In this document: positions 25,121 to 34,561 of the stretch, piece by piece
How positions within the stretch are numbered: the stretch's first letter is position 1
How the letters are laid out: each line of letters opens with the position of its first letter
Source: CAYRHJ01 sp964424105
Lineage (GTDB): Bacteria; Planctomycetota; Phycisphaerae; UBA1845
Assembly (NCBI GenBank): GCA_964424105.1
Contig: CAYRHJ010000034.1
Coordinates: 1-64,000, forward strand
Direction of reading: 5' to 3'
DNA: 64,000 nucleotides
The notes under the pieces: generated by a model
What the model saw: only the letters and a program-made list of their open reading frames with translations
Databases searched by the model: none
What the model was told of the DNA's origin: nothing
Translations under genes and position numbers: made by a program

Positions 25121-25368
25121 GACGGAATGCCCCGTCTGAAGTGTCATGCACCCAGGCGGACTGGGCCTACAACCCGATGAAGCCCGCGGCGCGGCTGGTC
25201 ACATGAACAGTTACCCAGGGATCGTCCGCCCGCCCCGCGGCCTGACTGCGGATTCCGCAAGGCGCAGATTGATTCGCGGCGATGACGTGCGGTGGCGGCC
25301 TCGGTCAGCCGGCGATCTCCGTGGAATGAGACTCGTCGAACTTCATTATCATGTCGGAAGGCTCGATA

Positions 25369-25409
25369 TTGACCGGGTTGAGACGAACGGCGTATGCTCG
25401 TCCTATAAT
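25369..25409 (+). promoter_or_regulatory. Candidate promoter for the glycan operon
   Basis: TTGACC (25369-25374), 18 bp, TATGCT (25393-25398). A consensus TATAAT follows at 25404-25409 with a poorly spaced TTGAGA upstream. The start codon at 25454 is 45-55 bp downstream. Confidence 0.5.
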
Positions 25410-25453
25410 CCAGCACGTCGCCTGTGGATTATGGGGCATCGCCGCGAGGGAAC

Positions 25454-26506
25454 ATGGTGATTCGAAAACCGGACAAGATCGACGTTTCCATCGTCATACC
25501 ATTGCATAATGAAGCGGGCAACGTCGGCCCGCTGTATGAAGAACTCGCCGCGGTGCTGGACGACGGCGTGCTGTCCTGCGAAGTGGTTTTCATCGACGAC
25601 GGCAGTAAAGATGGGACTTTTGATCGCCTGGTCGAAGTCGCCGGCCGAGACCCCAGATGCACCGTCATTGGCTTGACTCGCAATTTCGGGCAGACGGCGG
25701 CGCTGGCTGCCGGTTTTGAGTTTGCCCGCGGCGCAGTCGTCGTGCCGATGGACGGGGATCTGCAAAACGATCCGCGGGACATTGCCGCGCTGGTGGCCAA
25801 GCTGGACGAGCCGCCCGGATATGACGTGGTCAGCGGCTGGCGAAAGAATCGACAGGACAAGATGTGGAGTCGGCGTCTCCCTTCGATACTGGCCAACAAG
25901 TTGATTGCCTTGACGACGGGCGTCAAGATTCGTGATCTGGGTTGTTCGCTGAAGGCCTATCGAAAATCGGTGATCGAAGACGTCGCCCTGTACGGCGAGA
26001 TGCATCGCTTCCTTCCGATCATTACGCGCTGGCGGGGAGCACGTATCGGTGAAATGGCGGTGAATCATCGCCCGCGGGTGCATGGCCAAACCAAATACGA
26101 TCTGCGACGAACCGTAAAAGTTTTGCTGGACCTGGTGACGGTCAAATTTCTTGGCGGGTACCTGACCAAGCCCATCTATTTTTTCGGCAAGGCGGGACTG
26201 CTGAGCATGGCTGCGGCCACGGGCGCGGTGGGCATCGCGATATCGCAAAAATATGGTTTTCTGACCGATGCGCCGATCAACCTCAATCGCAACGTGTTGG
26301 TGTTGTTGGCTGCGATGCTGGTGCTCATGACGGTGATGTTCATCATGATGGGCGTGATTTCGGAACTGCTGGTTCGGATTTACCACGAAAGCCAGGGGCG
26401 AAAGATATTTAAGATTCGTGAACGGGTGCAGGGAGCCGCGGACGACGCTGCAACGAAGGAAGTCGCGACGAACGCGCAGGCCTTCAGTCCAACAACTGGC
26501 CATTGA
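25454..26506 (+). CDS. GT2 polyprenyl-phosphate glycosyltransferase (GtrB/DPM1-like)
   Basis: 350 residues. It probably moves a sugar from a nucleotide donor to a polyprenyl phosphate at the inner membrane. The GT2 domain starts DVSIVIPLHNEAGNVGPLYE and has the DxD-type PMDGDLQNDP and a VSGWRKNRQD segment. Two C-terminal membrane helices (FFGKAGLLSMAAATGAVGIA and VLVLLAAMLVLMTVMFIMM) match the GtrB/ArnC architecture. ATG 25454 with GAGGG upstream is preferred over an in-frame upstream start at 25424. It is followed after 19 bp by a GT4 gene. Confidence 0.9.
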   Translation: MVIRKPDKIDVSIVIPLHNEAGNVGPLYEELAAVLDDGVLSCEVVFIDDGSKDGTFDRLVEVAGRDPRCTVIGLTRNFGQTAALAAGFEFARGAVVVPMDGDLQNDPRDIAALVAKLDEPPGYDVVSGWRKNRQDKMWSRRLPSILANKLIALTTGVKIRDLGCSLKAYRKSVIEDVALYGEMHRFLPIITRWRGARIGEMAVNHRPRVHGQTKYDLRRTVKVLLDLVTVKFLGGYLTKPIYFFGKAGLLSMAAATGAVGIAISQKYGFLTDAPINLNRNVLVLLAAMLVLMTVMFIMMGVISELLVRIYHESQGRKIFKIRERVQGAADDAATKEVATNAQAFSPTTGH

Positions 26507-26525
26507 ATCGCTGGTTGGATGAACC

Positions 26526-27731
26526 ATGACGAATTCGGGTCCCAAAAAACGCATTCTAATGGTCGCCCCGCAGCCCATCTTCGAACCGCGGGGCACGCCG
26601 TTTTCGGTGGTTTATCGAATTCGGGCGCTGTGTGGTGCGGGCCACGAGGTGGAATTGCTCACCTATCCCTATGGCCGAGATGTGCGGATCGCGGGCTTGC
26701 GAATCATACGCGTGCCCAAGCTTCCGGGGGTCAGCGGAGTTGGTATAGGTCCGTCACCGGCGAAATTGGTGTTGGATATTGCGCTGGCCGTTTGGATGAC
26801 CGGACTACTGATGACCCGCCGCTATGACTGCATCTGGTCGCACGAGGAGGCGGGTTTGTTTTGCGGCGTCGCCTCCCGACTATTCAACGTCGGGCACGTC
26901 TATGACATGCATTCGGACTTGTGCCAGCAGATACGCAACTACGCCAAGTTCAATCGCGCGCCGATCGTGTGGGCGTTCGGTCTTTTGACGCGGGCCATGG
27001 TTGGATTCTGCGATGTCGTGCTGACGATCTGCGATGACCTGGTGTTGACGGTGCGGTCGATCGCACCGACTAAACGGGTTCTGTTGGTCGAAAATTATTG
27101 CACGGAGGTTGATTTTCTTGATGACGAGGTGCCCGCCGTCAGCGAGCTTCGACAGCGCCACGGCGTGAATGGCAGTCCGGTGGCGTTGTACGTCGGATCG
27201 CTGGAACCCTATCAGGGCATCGACGTTTTGCTGGGTGCGGCGGAACGATTGGTCAAGTGCGACACGGACGTGCGCATGCTCATCGTGGGGGGAAGTCCGC
27301 AACAGGTCATGGAATTGCGACGATCGCTCAATGATCGGGGTTTGGATCGAATGGTCGAGGCCGTCGGTTCGGTCCCGCCGGCTGCCGTCGGTAGCTATGT
27401 CGAGCTGGCGGACGTGTTGCTGACGTCGCGGTCGATGGGCACGAACGTTCCGCTAAAACTGTACAGTTACATGAAGAGCGGTCGGCCGATTGTGGCCACC
27501 CGCATTGAAAGCCATACGCAACTTCTGGATGACGATACGGCGATACTGACCGACGTTACGGGGGACGCGTTCGGGGCGGGCATCCAACGATTGTTATCCG
27601 ACAAGGAATTGGGCATCCGCTTGTCGAAAGAAGCCCAATCTCGTGCGAGCGCGTTCACCAACCAACATTTCGAATCGCAAATCGAACAGGCGCTTCGATG
27701 GGCGGTGGGCAGTGGGACGGCCAACGGCTGA
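26526..27731 (+). CDS. GT4 glycosyltransferase
   Basis: 401 residues with GT-B fold. N-terminal features: RILMVAPQPIFEPRGTPFSV, the acceptor-loop type sequence, and CGAGHEVELLTYPYG. C-terminal features: VALYVGSLEPYQGIDVLL, MLIVGGSPQQV, and VPLKLYSYMKSGRPIVATRI, the donor-site helix of the family. It likely extends the polyprenyl-linked glycan begun by the preceding enzyme. Its stop overlaps the start of the AsnB gene by one base (TGATG). The sugar specificity is unknown. Confidence 0.88.
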   Translation: MTNSGPKKRILMVAPQPIFEPRGTPFSVVYRIRALCGAGHEVELLTYPYGRDVRIAGLRIIRVPKLPGVSGVGIGPSPAKLVLDIALAVWMTGLLMTRRYDCIWSHEEAGLFCGVASRLFNVGHVYDMHSDLCQQIRNYAKFNRAPIVWAFGLLTRAMVGFCDVVLTICDDLVLTVRSIAPTKRVLLVENYCTEVDFLDDEVPAVSELRQRHGVNGSPVALYVGSLEPYQGIDVLLGAAERLVKCDTDVRMLIVGGSPQQVMELRRSLNDRGLDRMVEAVGSVPPAAVGSYVELADVLLTSRSMGTNVPLKLYSYMKSGRPIVATRIESHTQLLDDDTAILTDVTGDAFGAGIQRLLSDKELGIRLSKEAQSRASAFTNQHFESQIEQALRWAVGSGTANG

Positions 27732-29656
27732 TGTGTGGAATTACGGGCGTATTCGTTCGCGATGGCCGGTCTGCGACGGACTTCGACGTTCGCGGCGCCG
27801 TCCGCAGCATGGCCCATCGCGGACCGGACGAGACCGGCTTTTGGTGTGCAGGCCCCGTCAACCTGGGCATGTGTCGACTGTCCATCATCGCGCCCACCGG
27901 AAACCATCAACCCGTTCAAAATGAAGATGGCCACGTCCGTGCGATTTTCAACGGCCAAATCTACAACCATCCGGAGCTTCGCGCGGAGTTGGAGGGTTTG
28001 GGGCATCGTTTCGCGTCCGACGGCGATTCCGAAGTCATCGTTCATGCCTATGAACAGTGGGGGCCGGCGTTTTTGAAGCGTCTCAACGGAATGTTCGGAA
28101 TCGCCATTTACGACGATCGGAGCACGCCGCTACTGTTGCTGGCTCGTGATCGTCTGGGCATCAAACCGCTGCATTATCTTTTGAACGGCGACGGTGTCAT
28201 ATTCGGCTCGGAGATCAAGGCCGTGCTGACGGTAGCGGGTCACGTGCCCGGACCGCATCCCGAAGGCATCCTATCGCTGTTGACGTTTGAATACACCTAC
28301 GCACCGCATACGCTTTTTCGAGGCATCTGCAAACTGAAGCCGGGCTACTACATGAAGGTGGACCGCAATCACGTCGAGATGCAACCGTTTTGGTCGCTAC
28401 CGACCGCAAGTTGTGCACGAAGCGAACGTCAGGCTATGAACGAATTGCGGGAGGTGATGTCCGACGCCGTTCGTTGTCGGATGATCAGCGACGTTCCGCT
28501 GGGGGCGTTTCTGAGCGGGGGAATCGATTCCAGCATTATCGTGGCGCTGATGTCGCGTCACAGCGATCGCCCCGTCAAGACCTTTTCGGTCGGTTTCGAA
28601 GAAGCCAGCTACGACGAGACGCATTATGCCAAACAGGTGGCGGATCGGTACGAAACGGATCACACGGAGATTCGGCTGAAGGTGGATTTGGACGAATTGA
28701 TGACCCCCATCGACCTGATGTTGGACGATCCCATCGGTGATTTTTCGGTCTTCTCGACGTATCTGGTCAGTCGGGCCGCGCGTCAGCATGTGACGGTGGC
28801 CTTGTCGGGCGACGGCGGTGACGAACTGTTCGGCGGTTATGACACCTATCTCGCCGACCGATTGGCGCGTTGGTACGCATGCCTGGGAGGAGCGGTCACG
28901 CGCCGATGGCTACCGATGCTCCTGTCGCACGTTTCACCTTCACGAGAAAAAAAAGGGCTGGTGAATCGATTGAAGATGTTCGTAAACGGCGCTGCCCGGC
29001 CAGCCGATTTGGGTCACGCCCGGTGGATGGTTTTCATGGATGAAAGGCTTCGACGCGGACTGTTGAGCGACGCGTTTGCCGCGGACGTGGCGGACCTGGA
29101 CCCGACGGATCATGTTCGGCGGGTCGCGGCGGCGTGTCAATTTACGGACCCGACTTCACGGGCCATGTACGTGGACGCCAGCTTCTATCTACCCGAAAAC
29201 ATCCTGCACAAAGTGGATCGGACCAGCATGGCCACGTCGCTGGAAACGCGCGTTCCCATGCTCGACCACCGCGTGGCCGAATTGGCCTTGACCGTTCCGG
29301 CGCATTTTCACGTTCGAGGATTCAAGACCAAAGTTTTGCTCAAGCGGGCTTTTGCCGATGCCCTGCCGATAGACATTCTACGTCGCGGCAAGCAGGGATT
29401 CAGCACGCCTATGAAGCATTGGCTGCGAAAGGAGCTAAGCCCCCTGATGATGGACACATTGAGCGAACACAGAATCAAACGCGATGGATATTTCAGGACC
29501 GAGGCCGTGGAGCAACTCAAGAATGATCACCTGGCGGAACGTGCGGACCACGCCCACGTGCTTTGGCCCATGATGTTGTTCTGCATGTGGCTCGATCGCT
29601 ATCAATCGGGGTCGCAAGTGGAGCGTCGTGCGAATCGGGAGGCAGTCGCTTGGTAA
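27731..29656 (+). CDS. AsnB-type glutamine amidotransferase / asparagine synthetase
   Basis: 641 residues. Class II glutamine amidotransferases release ammonia from Gln with an N-terminal Cys; the C-terminal synthase domain activates a carboxylate with ATP. The start is fixed by catalytic Cys2 (MCGITGVF). Other motifs are SMAHRGPDETG, FNGQIYNHPELR, the PP-loop LSGGIDSS and ALSGDGGDELFGGYD. In glycan loci these enzymes often amidate a sugar or other carboxylate rather than aspartate, and the context here (GT2, GT4, methyltransferase) suggests that. True asparagine synthetase activity remains possible. Confidence 0.88.
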   Translation: MCGITGVFVRDGRSATDFDVRGAVRSMAHRGPDETGFWCAGPVNLGMCRLSIIAPTGNHQPVQNEDGHVRAIFNGQIYNHPELRAELEGLGHRFASDGDSEVIVHAYEQWGPAFLKRLNGMFGIAIYDDRSTPLLLLARDRLGIKPLHYLLNGDGVIFGSEIKAVLTVAGHVPGPHPEGILSLLTFEYTYAPHTLFRGICKLKPGYYMKVDRNHVEMQPFWSLPTASCARSERQAMNELREVMSDAVRCRMISDVPLGAFLSGGIDSSIIVALMSRHSDRPVKTFSVGFEEASYDETHYAKQVADRYETDHTEIRLKVDLDELMTPIDLMLDDPIGDFSVFSTYLVSRAARQHVTVALSGDGGDELFGGYDTYLADRLARWYACLGGAVTRRWLPMLLSHVSPSREKKGLVNRLKMFVNGAARPADLGHARWMVFMDERLRRGLLSDAFAADVADLDPTDHVRRVAAACQFTDPTSRAMYVDASFYLPENILHKVDRTSMATSLETRVPMLDHRVAELALTVPAHFHVRGFKTKVLLKRAFADALPIDILRRGKQGFSTPMKHWLRKELSPLMMDTLSEHRIKRDGYFRTEAVEQLKNDHLAERADHAHVLWPMMLFCMWLDRYQSGSQVERRANREAVAW

Positions 29657-29670
29657 CACGATCAGCGGTG

Positions 29671-30480
29671 ATGTCGAATCAGGCGGGCGGCCCGCAACCA
29701 CGCGAACCCGGCGGATTGCCCGCGGATGATTACGAGCGGATCGCCGCGTATTGGAACGAGCACATTCATGACCTGGCCATCGCGACCCATCCGGTCGGCT
29801 CGCGGGAATTCTTCGACGAGCTGGACGCCTATCGATTCGACAAGCTGCGGTATCTGCCCAGACTGGTTGATTTCAACGGCTTCGCGGGCAAGTCGATTCT
29901 GGAAGTGGGGTGCGGCGTGGGAATCGATCTGGTCCGGTTTGCAGCCGGGGGGGCACGTGTGACGGGCATCGACCTTGCGCGTACTTCGGTGGAGTTGGCC
30001 AAGAAGAATTTCGCGAGCAGAGATTTGGTCGGTGATTTTCAGGTGATGAACGGCGAGGCGATGACATTCTCGGATCATCATTTTGACGCGGTCTACGCCC
30101 ACGGAGTGTTGCAATACACGTCCGATCCGGGCCGGATGCTGCGGGAGATTCATCGCGTACTGAAGCCGGGCGGGTCGGCTATTCTGATGGTGTACAACCG
30201 GTGGTCTTGGCTGAAACTCATGTCCGTGGTGATGGGCGTCTCGCTGGAACACGAAGACGCGCCATACTTGCGAACGTTTTCGCGCGGCGAATTCAAGAGA
30301 CTGCTGACGCCGTTTCGGGACTTCAAGATCATGGCGGAGCGGTTCCCCGTTCCCACGCGCTTGCATCGAGGGGCCAAGGCTTTTTTGTACAACAGACTGT
30401 TTGTCGGCGCTTTCAACATACTGCCCAGATTCCTGGTGGGCCGGTCCGGTTGGCACCTGATGGCCTTTGCCAGGAAATAG
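29671..30480 (+). CDS. Class I SAM-dependent methyltransferase
   Basis: About 269 residues from ATG 29671; GTG 29668 and a TTG overlapping the asnB stop are alternatives. Motif I is ILEVGCGVGIDLVRFAAGG; the post-I acidic residue is in VTGIDLARTSVELA. Motif II region is HFDAVYAHGVLQYTSDPGRML and motif III is LKPGGSAILMVYNRWSW. It probably methylates a glycan or lipid-linked intermediate in the same operon. It closes the four-gene cluster; R1 repeats follow. Confidence 0.85.
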   Translation: MSNQAGGPQPREPGGLPADDYERIAAYWNEHIHDLAIATHPVGSREFFDELDAYRFDKLRYLPRLVDFNGFAGKSILEVGCGVGIDLVRFAAGGARVTGIDLARTSVELAKKNFASRDLVGDFQVMNGEAMTFSDHHFDAVYAHGVLQYTSDPGRMLREIHRVLKPGGSAILMVYNRWSWLKLMSVVMGVSLEHEDAPYLRTFSRGEFKRLLTPFRDFKIMAERFPVPTRLHRGAKAFLYNRLFVGAFNILPRFLVGRSGWHLMAFARK

Positions 30481-30499
30481 GATGACCCGGCGGGCAGGC

Positions 30500-30617
30500 C
30501 TGGATTCCGGCCTGCGCCGGAATGACGAAAACGCGCCGGAATGACGGGAGGCCTGGATTCCGGCCTGCGCCGGAACGACGATACCGCGCCAGAATGACGA
30601 TACCGCGCCGGAATGAC
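30500..30617. repeat. R1 repeats upstream of glpD
   Basis: Two full R1 units (30500-30527 and 30553-30580; ATTCCGGC-CTGC-GCCGG). In between and after them are three half-units (GCGCCGGAATGAC or GCGCCAGAATGAC). The last half-unit runs to the glpD start. Confidence 0.75.
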
Positions 30618-30619
30618 AG

Positions 30620-32383
30620 ATGAAACGCGAACCGGGAAAATTGGCTGACGGCGCATTCGACGTCTTGGTAGTCGGCGGGGGCATCAACGGGGCGTGTGTG
30701 GCGCGGGACGCAGCCCTGCGCGGCCTGCGCGTGGCCATCATCGATCGCGGCGATTTCGTGTCGGTAACGTCTTCCAACAGCCTGCGCATCGTCCACGGCG
30801 GACTGCGATACCTGCAACATCTCGATTTTCGCCGCATGAGGCAATCGATTCGCGAACGGTCGGTCTGGCTGCGGATCGCGCCCCATTTCGTCCATCCGCT
30901 GCCGTGCCTCGCCGCGACCTACGGCCAAGGCTTGCGAAGTCGCTGGGCGTTTCGGACGGCCTTGGCGATCAACGACCTGATCGGTTGGGATCGCAACCGC
31001 GGCCTGGAGTCGGACCGTCGCATCCCCGCGGGAACGGTGATCAGTCGTGACGAAGCGCTTCGACATTACGTCGGGCGAGATCGCGAATCCCTGACGGGCG
31101 GAGCCCTGTGGTACGACGCGCAAATGGTTCATTCGGAACGACTCGTGTTGGCCGTCATCCGCGACGCCGTTCGATCCGGGGCTGTGGCTGTGAATTACGT
31201 CGATTGCACGGACATCCAGACGTCGGGCGGGCGCGTTGTCGGGGCCACGCTGCGTGACGCGCTCAACGGTTCAGCTATCGAAGTTCGAGCCAAGTTGATC
31301 GTCAATGCCAGCGGGCCGGCTGTGGATCGACTTGTCAATCGCGTCGACGGATTGAAGCATCCGCCGGCGCGTGTTCGCCTTTCCAAGGCCATGAACCTGA
31401 TGACGCGGCGCATCGCGGGCGACGTGGCCGTCGGCGTGCCCAGTGACGACGTCGATCCCCATTCCGCCCTGCCTGTGCGGTGCACGCAGCCACGGATTCG
31501 ACATGGGCAACGCCTGCTTTTCGTGACACCTTGGCGCGATCTTTCATTGGTGGGCACGACGCACGAGCCGTTCGACGATGATCCGAAAGACTTTCAGGTT
31601 GATGAATCGGACGTGCAACGTTTTCTCGACGAGATCAATGCCGCCTGTCCGGATGCACGACTGACGATGCAGGACATCCACGCCGTTTACGCGGGTCTGT
31701 TGCCCGCAGCCACACCCAAGCCCGGCGAAACAGGTGTCCGTCTGCTGCTGCATCATCGAGTGATCGATCATCGACGCAGCGAGGGTCTCGGCGGTTTGAT
31801 CAGCCTGATTGGCGTCAAGTACACGACGGCGAGATTGGCCGCCGAACAAACGGTGGACCTGATTTTTGATCAACTCGACTTCCCCCCGCCGAAGTGCCGT
31901 ACCGCCGTCGAACCGCTCGATAAGGATACGGGAAAATCCTGGAAGCTGAATCTCCCGAACGGACTTCCGCCTGACACCGATCAGTTCGATGCACAGGCCT
32001 TCACGCGTTTGTACGGATCAGATTCACGTCGATGTCTGGAGTGCATGAACCCACCTCGACCCCATGATCACGCGGTCGAATCCATCTGGTCGGCGCAGGC
32101 TCGATACGCGGTTCAACAGGAAATGGCCGTCCGGCTCTGCGACGTGGTTTTTCGTCGCACCGATTTCGCCGGACGCGGGATTCCCGATCCACGCGCCGTT
32201 GAGACCGCGGCCGCAGTCATGGCCAATGAATTGGGATGGACCGACACCGCTCGTCAAGCACACGTCGCGGAGGTGTGGAACCATGTCCACCATTGGCGCC
32301 GTGATTGGCAATACGATCCGTCTCGCATTTGCCAAGCCAGCGGCGTGGACGGCAAACCTTCCCCAGCCGCAATGGTGAAATGA
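30620..32383 (+). CDS. glpD: FAD-dependent glycerol-3-phosphate dehydrogenase
   Basis: 587 residues. It oxidises sn-glycerol-3-phosphate to dihydroxyacetone phosphate and feeds electrons to quinone. The FAD motif is FDVLVVGGGINGACVARDAALRG. The DAO-fold substrate region has SSNSLRIVHGGLRYLQHLDF. Later motifs are DAQMVHSERLVLAVIRDAV, ASGPAVDRLVN and LFVTPWRDLSLVGTTHEP, and the C-terminal helical domain is complete. The last ~15 codons (SGVDGKPSPAAMVK) are built from a 34-bp direct repeat and the left end of MITE copy A, so the native C-terminus has probably been replaced. Confidence 0.93.
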   Translation: MKREPGKLADGAFDVLVVGGGINGACVARDAALRGLRVAIIDRGDFVSVTSSNSLRIVHGGLRYLQHLDFRRMRQSIRERSVWLRIAPHFVHPLPCLAATYGQGLRSRWAFRTALAINDLIGWDRNRGLESDRRIPAGTVISRDEALRHYVGRDRESLTGGALWYDAQMVHSERLVLAVIRDAVRSGAVAVNYVDCTDIQTSGGRVVGATLRDALNGSAIEVRAKLIVNASGPAVDRLVNRVDGLKHPPARVRLSKAMNLMTRRIAGDVAVGVPSDDVDPHSALPVRCTQPRIRHGQRLLFVTPWRDLSLVGTTHEPFDDDPKDFQVDESDVQRFLDEINAACPDARLTMQDIHAVYAGLLPAATPKPGETGVRLLLHHRVIDHRRSEGLGGLISLIGVKYTTARLAAEQTVDLIFDQLDFPPPKCRTAVEPLDKDTGKSWKLNLPNGLPPDTDQFDAQAFTRLYGSDSRRCLECMNPPRPHDHAVESIWSAQARYAVQQEMAVRLCDVVFRRTDFAGRGIPDPRAVETAAAVMANELGWTDTARQAHVAEVWNHVHHWRRDWQYDPSRICQASGVDGKPSPAAMVK

Positions 32384-32507
32384 CGTTGATCCGTTCTGGC
32401 CGTCGAACCGTCACCCCGGCGAAAGCCGGGTTCCAGGCAGGCGTGCTGCCATGCCATGCATTCCCGGAAACGACCACCACTGTTCAATTGACCGTTCAAA
32501 GATCAAT
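32371..32507. mobile_element. R6 MITE-like element, copy A
   Basis: About 137 bp, nearly the same as copy B (32669-32816) and clearly related to copy C (62068-62214). The left end is truncated to AATGGTGAAATGACG. The right end is GACCGTTCAAAGATCAAT. It contains an R1-type stem (ACCCCGGC-GAAA-). No transposase is encoded. Confidence 0.75.
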
Positions 32508-32562
32508 AATACAACGCGACATTCACGGTTTTTCCGCGACGCGAACGTCGGCGAGCGGAATT

Positions 32563-32652
32563 CTGGATTCCGGCTTTCGCCGGAATGACGGTCAACACCG
32601 GCGGGTGAAACCCGTCCTACGCACTGGATTCCGGCTTTCGCCGGAATGACGG
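32563..32652 (+). repeat. Two R1 repeats between MITE copies
   Basis: R1 units at 32563-32591 and 32624-32652 (ATTCCGGC-TTTC-GCCGGAAT), separated by GCGGGTGAAACCCG-type sequence also seen next to R1 near 11330. Confidence 0.75.
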
Positions 32653-32668
32653 CCACTGCTGGCGTGTT

Positions 32669-32816
32669 ATTGAAGTTTGAATGGTGAAATGACGTTGATC
32701 CGTTCTGGCCGTCGAACCGTCACTCCGGCGAAAGCCGGGGTCCAGGCAGGCGTGCTGCCGTTCCATGCATTCCCGGAAACGACCACCACCGTTCAACTGA
32801 CCATTCAAAGATCAAT
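32669..32816. mobile_element. R6 MITE-like element, copy B
   Basis: 148 bp with inverted ends: ATTGAAGTTTGAATGGT at 32669-32685 and its near complement ACCATTCAAAGATCAAT at 32800-32816, 15 of 17 matching. The inside carries the R1-type hairpin and the CCTGG/TTCCATGCATTCCCGG segment shared by all copies. No coding capacity. Confidence 0.8.
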
Positions 32817-32819
32817 GCT

Positions 32820-32853
32820 GGCGTTGACGGCGAACCTTCCCCAGCCACAATGG
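32820..32853 (+). repeat. 34-bp direct repeat of the glpD 3' end
   Basis: GGCGTTGACGGCGAACC... matches 32342-32375 (inside glpD) at 31 of 34 positions. The pair brackets the block holding both MITE copies and two R1 units. It also lies just before the RDD gene start. Confidence 0.8.
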
Positions 32854-32857
32854 CACA

Positions 32858-34498
32858 ATGATCGGTTTCGCTAACGCCCGTCACCCCGGGACGACCTATT
32901 CAATTTTCTGCCTGTTCATGGTGATGCTCGCTGCGGAGGTTCAGGCCGATCCCATCGTCGTTGCGGGAGGCGATCAAGTCGCGTGGGCTATTCTCCCAGC
33001 CGATGCCGAACCGCTTGAAAACCCGCGTTGGCGGCTGTTTGTTCGACTCGTGGATTCGCCCACACCCGCGACGTGGATCCATCCGCTCGTTCTTCGCGAC
33101 TTCGACGGCCAAGTCCGCGCGTCAGCCGTGCGGGGCAGGTATTTGCACGTTTTCTTCGATGATGGCACCCATCGGATTTTTTCGCACCACCGTTCCATGC
33201 TGGGCATGAAACTGCCGCTGCCCGTCTACCCGTTGGCCATGTGCGGTGATGATGACCGAAACGCGATTTACGTGGTCGTACCAAAACACGTCGCCGACGC
33301 CATATCCCCGCCGGTACAGGAACGTCGTGACGAATTTATACCCCGCCCGGAACGCCCGGACGACGCTCCCGGCCTGTCCATGACGGATCGTTGGCCGGAT
33401 TCCAAACGTTTTCTACTGATCTATGAGCGCGGTCGCTGGCGTGCGGTCGCCGGTTTGCCGGCAGACGTTGATGCCCACGAGACCCTGAATTTGGCGGCCC
33501 ACGCGGACAACGTCTATCTGATTTTTGGGACTGGCCAGAACATCATCCTCCTGCACGGTCGATGGCGTGATGACGGGGAATTGACCTGGCAACCGCCGGA
33601 AACAATTTGCACCAACTGCCCACAACATTTCAGGGGTGCGATGATCTTGGGTGCGGAGATCGCGATCGTTGTCGGTGATGCACGCGGCATCAGTCTATTG
33701 AGAAACACGTCGGACGGCTGGCTGGCCGGCGACCCGCTCCGCGTCGGTGGTACGATTTTCGACACGGATTCATCGCCGATTTCGCTGGCTGCCTACGGCC
33801 AACAGGTCGTGGGTATTTGGAAAAATTCCGACGCTGTGTTTCAGTGGGCGCAATGGCCGGCCAACGGAGGCGATGCTGTCGCCGGTCCGGACAAGATTCC
33901 GCTGACGACAACGCCCCCGCCCGTACATCAATGGCGTGCCGCGTGGGTGTCGTATGCGGTCTTGGCCATGTTGCTGCTCACCATGTACGTTCGACGCAGT
34001 CAGGTTCTCTTGATTTCAACTTCGATTCCGCCCGAATGGAGGCTGGCCGGCCACGGACGGCGGGCGGCTGCGTTCCTTATCGACGCGTTGATCATGTCGC
34101 CCGCGGTCATTCGCGCGTTGGGTTCCGAAGGGGTCAACGGTGCAAATGGCTTGGCCACCGAAGTTTCGCAAATCGACGAGCGCGCGATCGCAATCGGCGG
34201 TTCATCGCCCTGGTTGTTGATCCTTGCCGCCTACATCGCCTACGCGATGGTCTTTGAATTGTGGTGGGGCGCGACCCCCGGAAAAAGACTGTTACATTGT
34301 CGAGTGATCAATGAAAACGGTCAGCGAAGCGGGGCCGGGCGCATCATCATTCGGAATCTCATGCGCGTGGTCGAGATGTATCCGTACGTATCCCTTGTCT
34401 GGACGCTCATGTTGATCTTATTCACGCGCAATCGGCAGCGTTTCGGCGACTTGATCGGTAAGACGATGGTCGTCGAGCGGCGACCCAGCGACGAATGA
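32858..34498 (+). CDS. RDD-family membrane protein with large exported N-terminal domain
   Basis: 546 residues. An N-terminal signal-like segment (STYSIF-type, YSIFCLFMVMLAAEVQA) precedes about 330 residues of extracytoplasmic sequence with beta-propeller-like spacing (repeated short strands such as NVYLIFGTGQNIILLHGRW). A membrane helix follows (AAWVSYAVLAMLLLTMYV). The C-terminal RDD domain has RRAAAFLIDALIM, WWGATPGKRLLHCRVI and NRQRFGDLIGKTMVVER. RDD domains are membrane modules of uncertain role, sometimes linked to transport. The start lies 4 bp after the 34-bp direct repeat. Confidence 0.82.
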   Translation: MIGFANARHPGTTYSIFCLFMVMLAAEVQADPIVVAGGDQVAWAILPADAEPLENPRWRLFVRLVDSPTPATWIHPLVLRDFDGQVRASAVRGRYLHVFFDDGTHRIFSHHRSMLGMKLPLPVYPLAMCGDDDRNAIYVVVPKHVADAISPPVQERRDEFIPRPERPDDAPGLSMTDRWPDSKRFLLIYERGRWRAVAGLPADVDAHETLNLAAHADNVYLIFGTGQNIILLHGRWRDDGELTWQPPETICTNCPQHFRGAMILGAEIAIVVGDARGISLLRNTSDGWLAGDPLRVGGTIFDTDSSPISLAAYGQQVVGIWKNSDAVFQWAQWPANGGDAVAGPDKIPLTTTPPPVHQWRAAWVSYAVLAMLLLTMYVRRSQVLLISTSIPPEWRLAGHGRRAAAFLIDALIMSPAVIRALGSEGVNGANGLATEVSQIDERAIAIGGSSPWLLILAAYIAYAMVFELWWGATPGKRLLHCRVINENGQRSGAGRIIIRNLMRVVEMYPYVSLVWTLMLILFTRNRQRFGDLIGKTMVVERRPSDE

Positions 34499-34561
34499 CG
34501 ATCGAATCGAACGAGTCCTTCGCAACGGTCTCGAAACACTCGCCGCGCCAGGAACAATTCG

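Noticed and set aside
32411..32808. Minus-strand ORFs inside the MITE copies
   Set aside because: They are the R6/R1 repeat read through (LDPGFRR-type peptide) with different endings in each copy; not a transposase.
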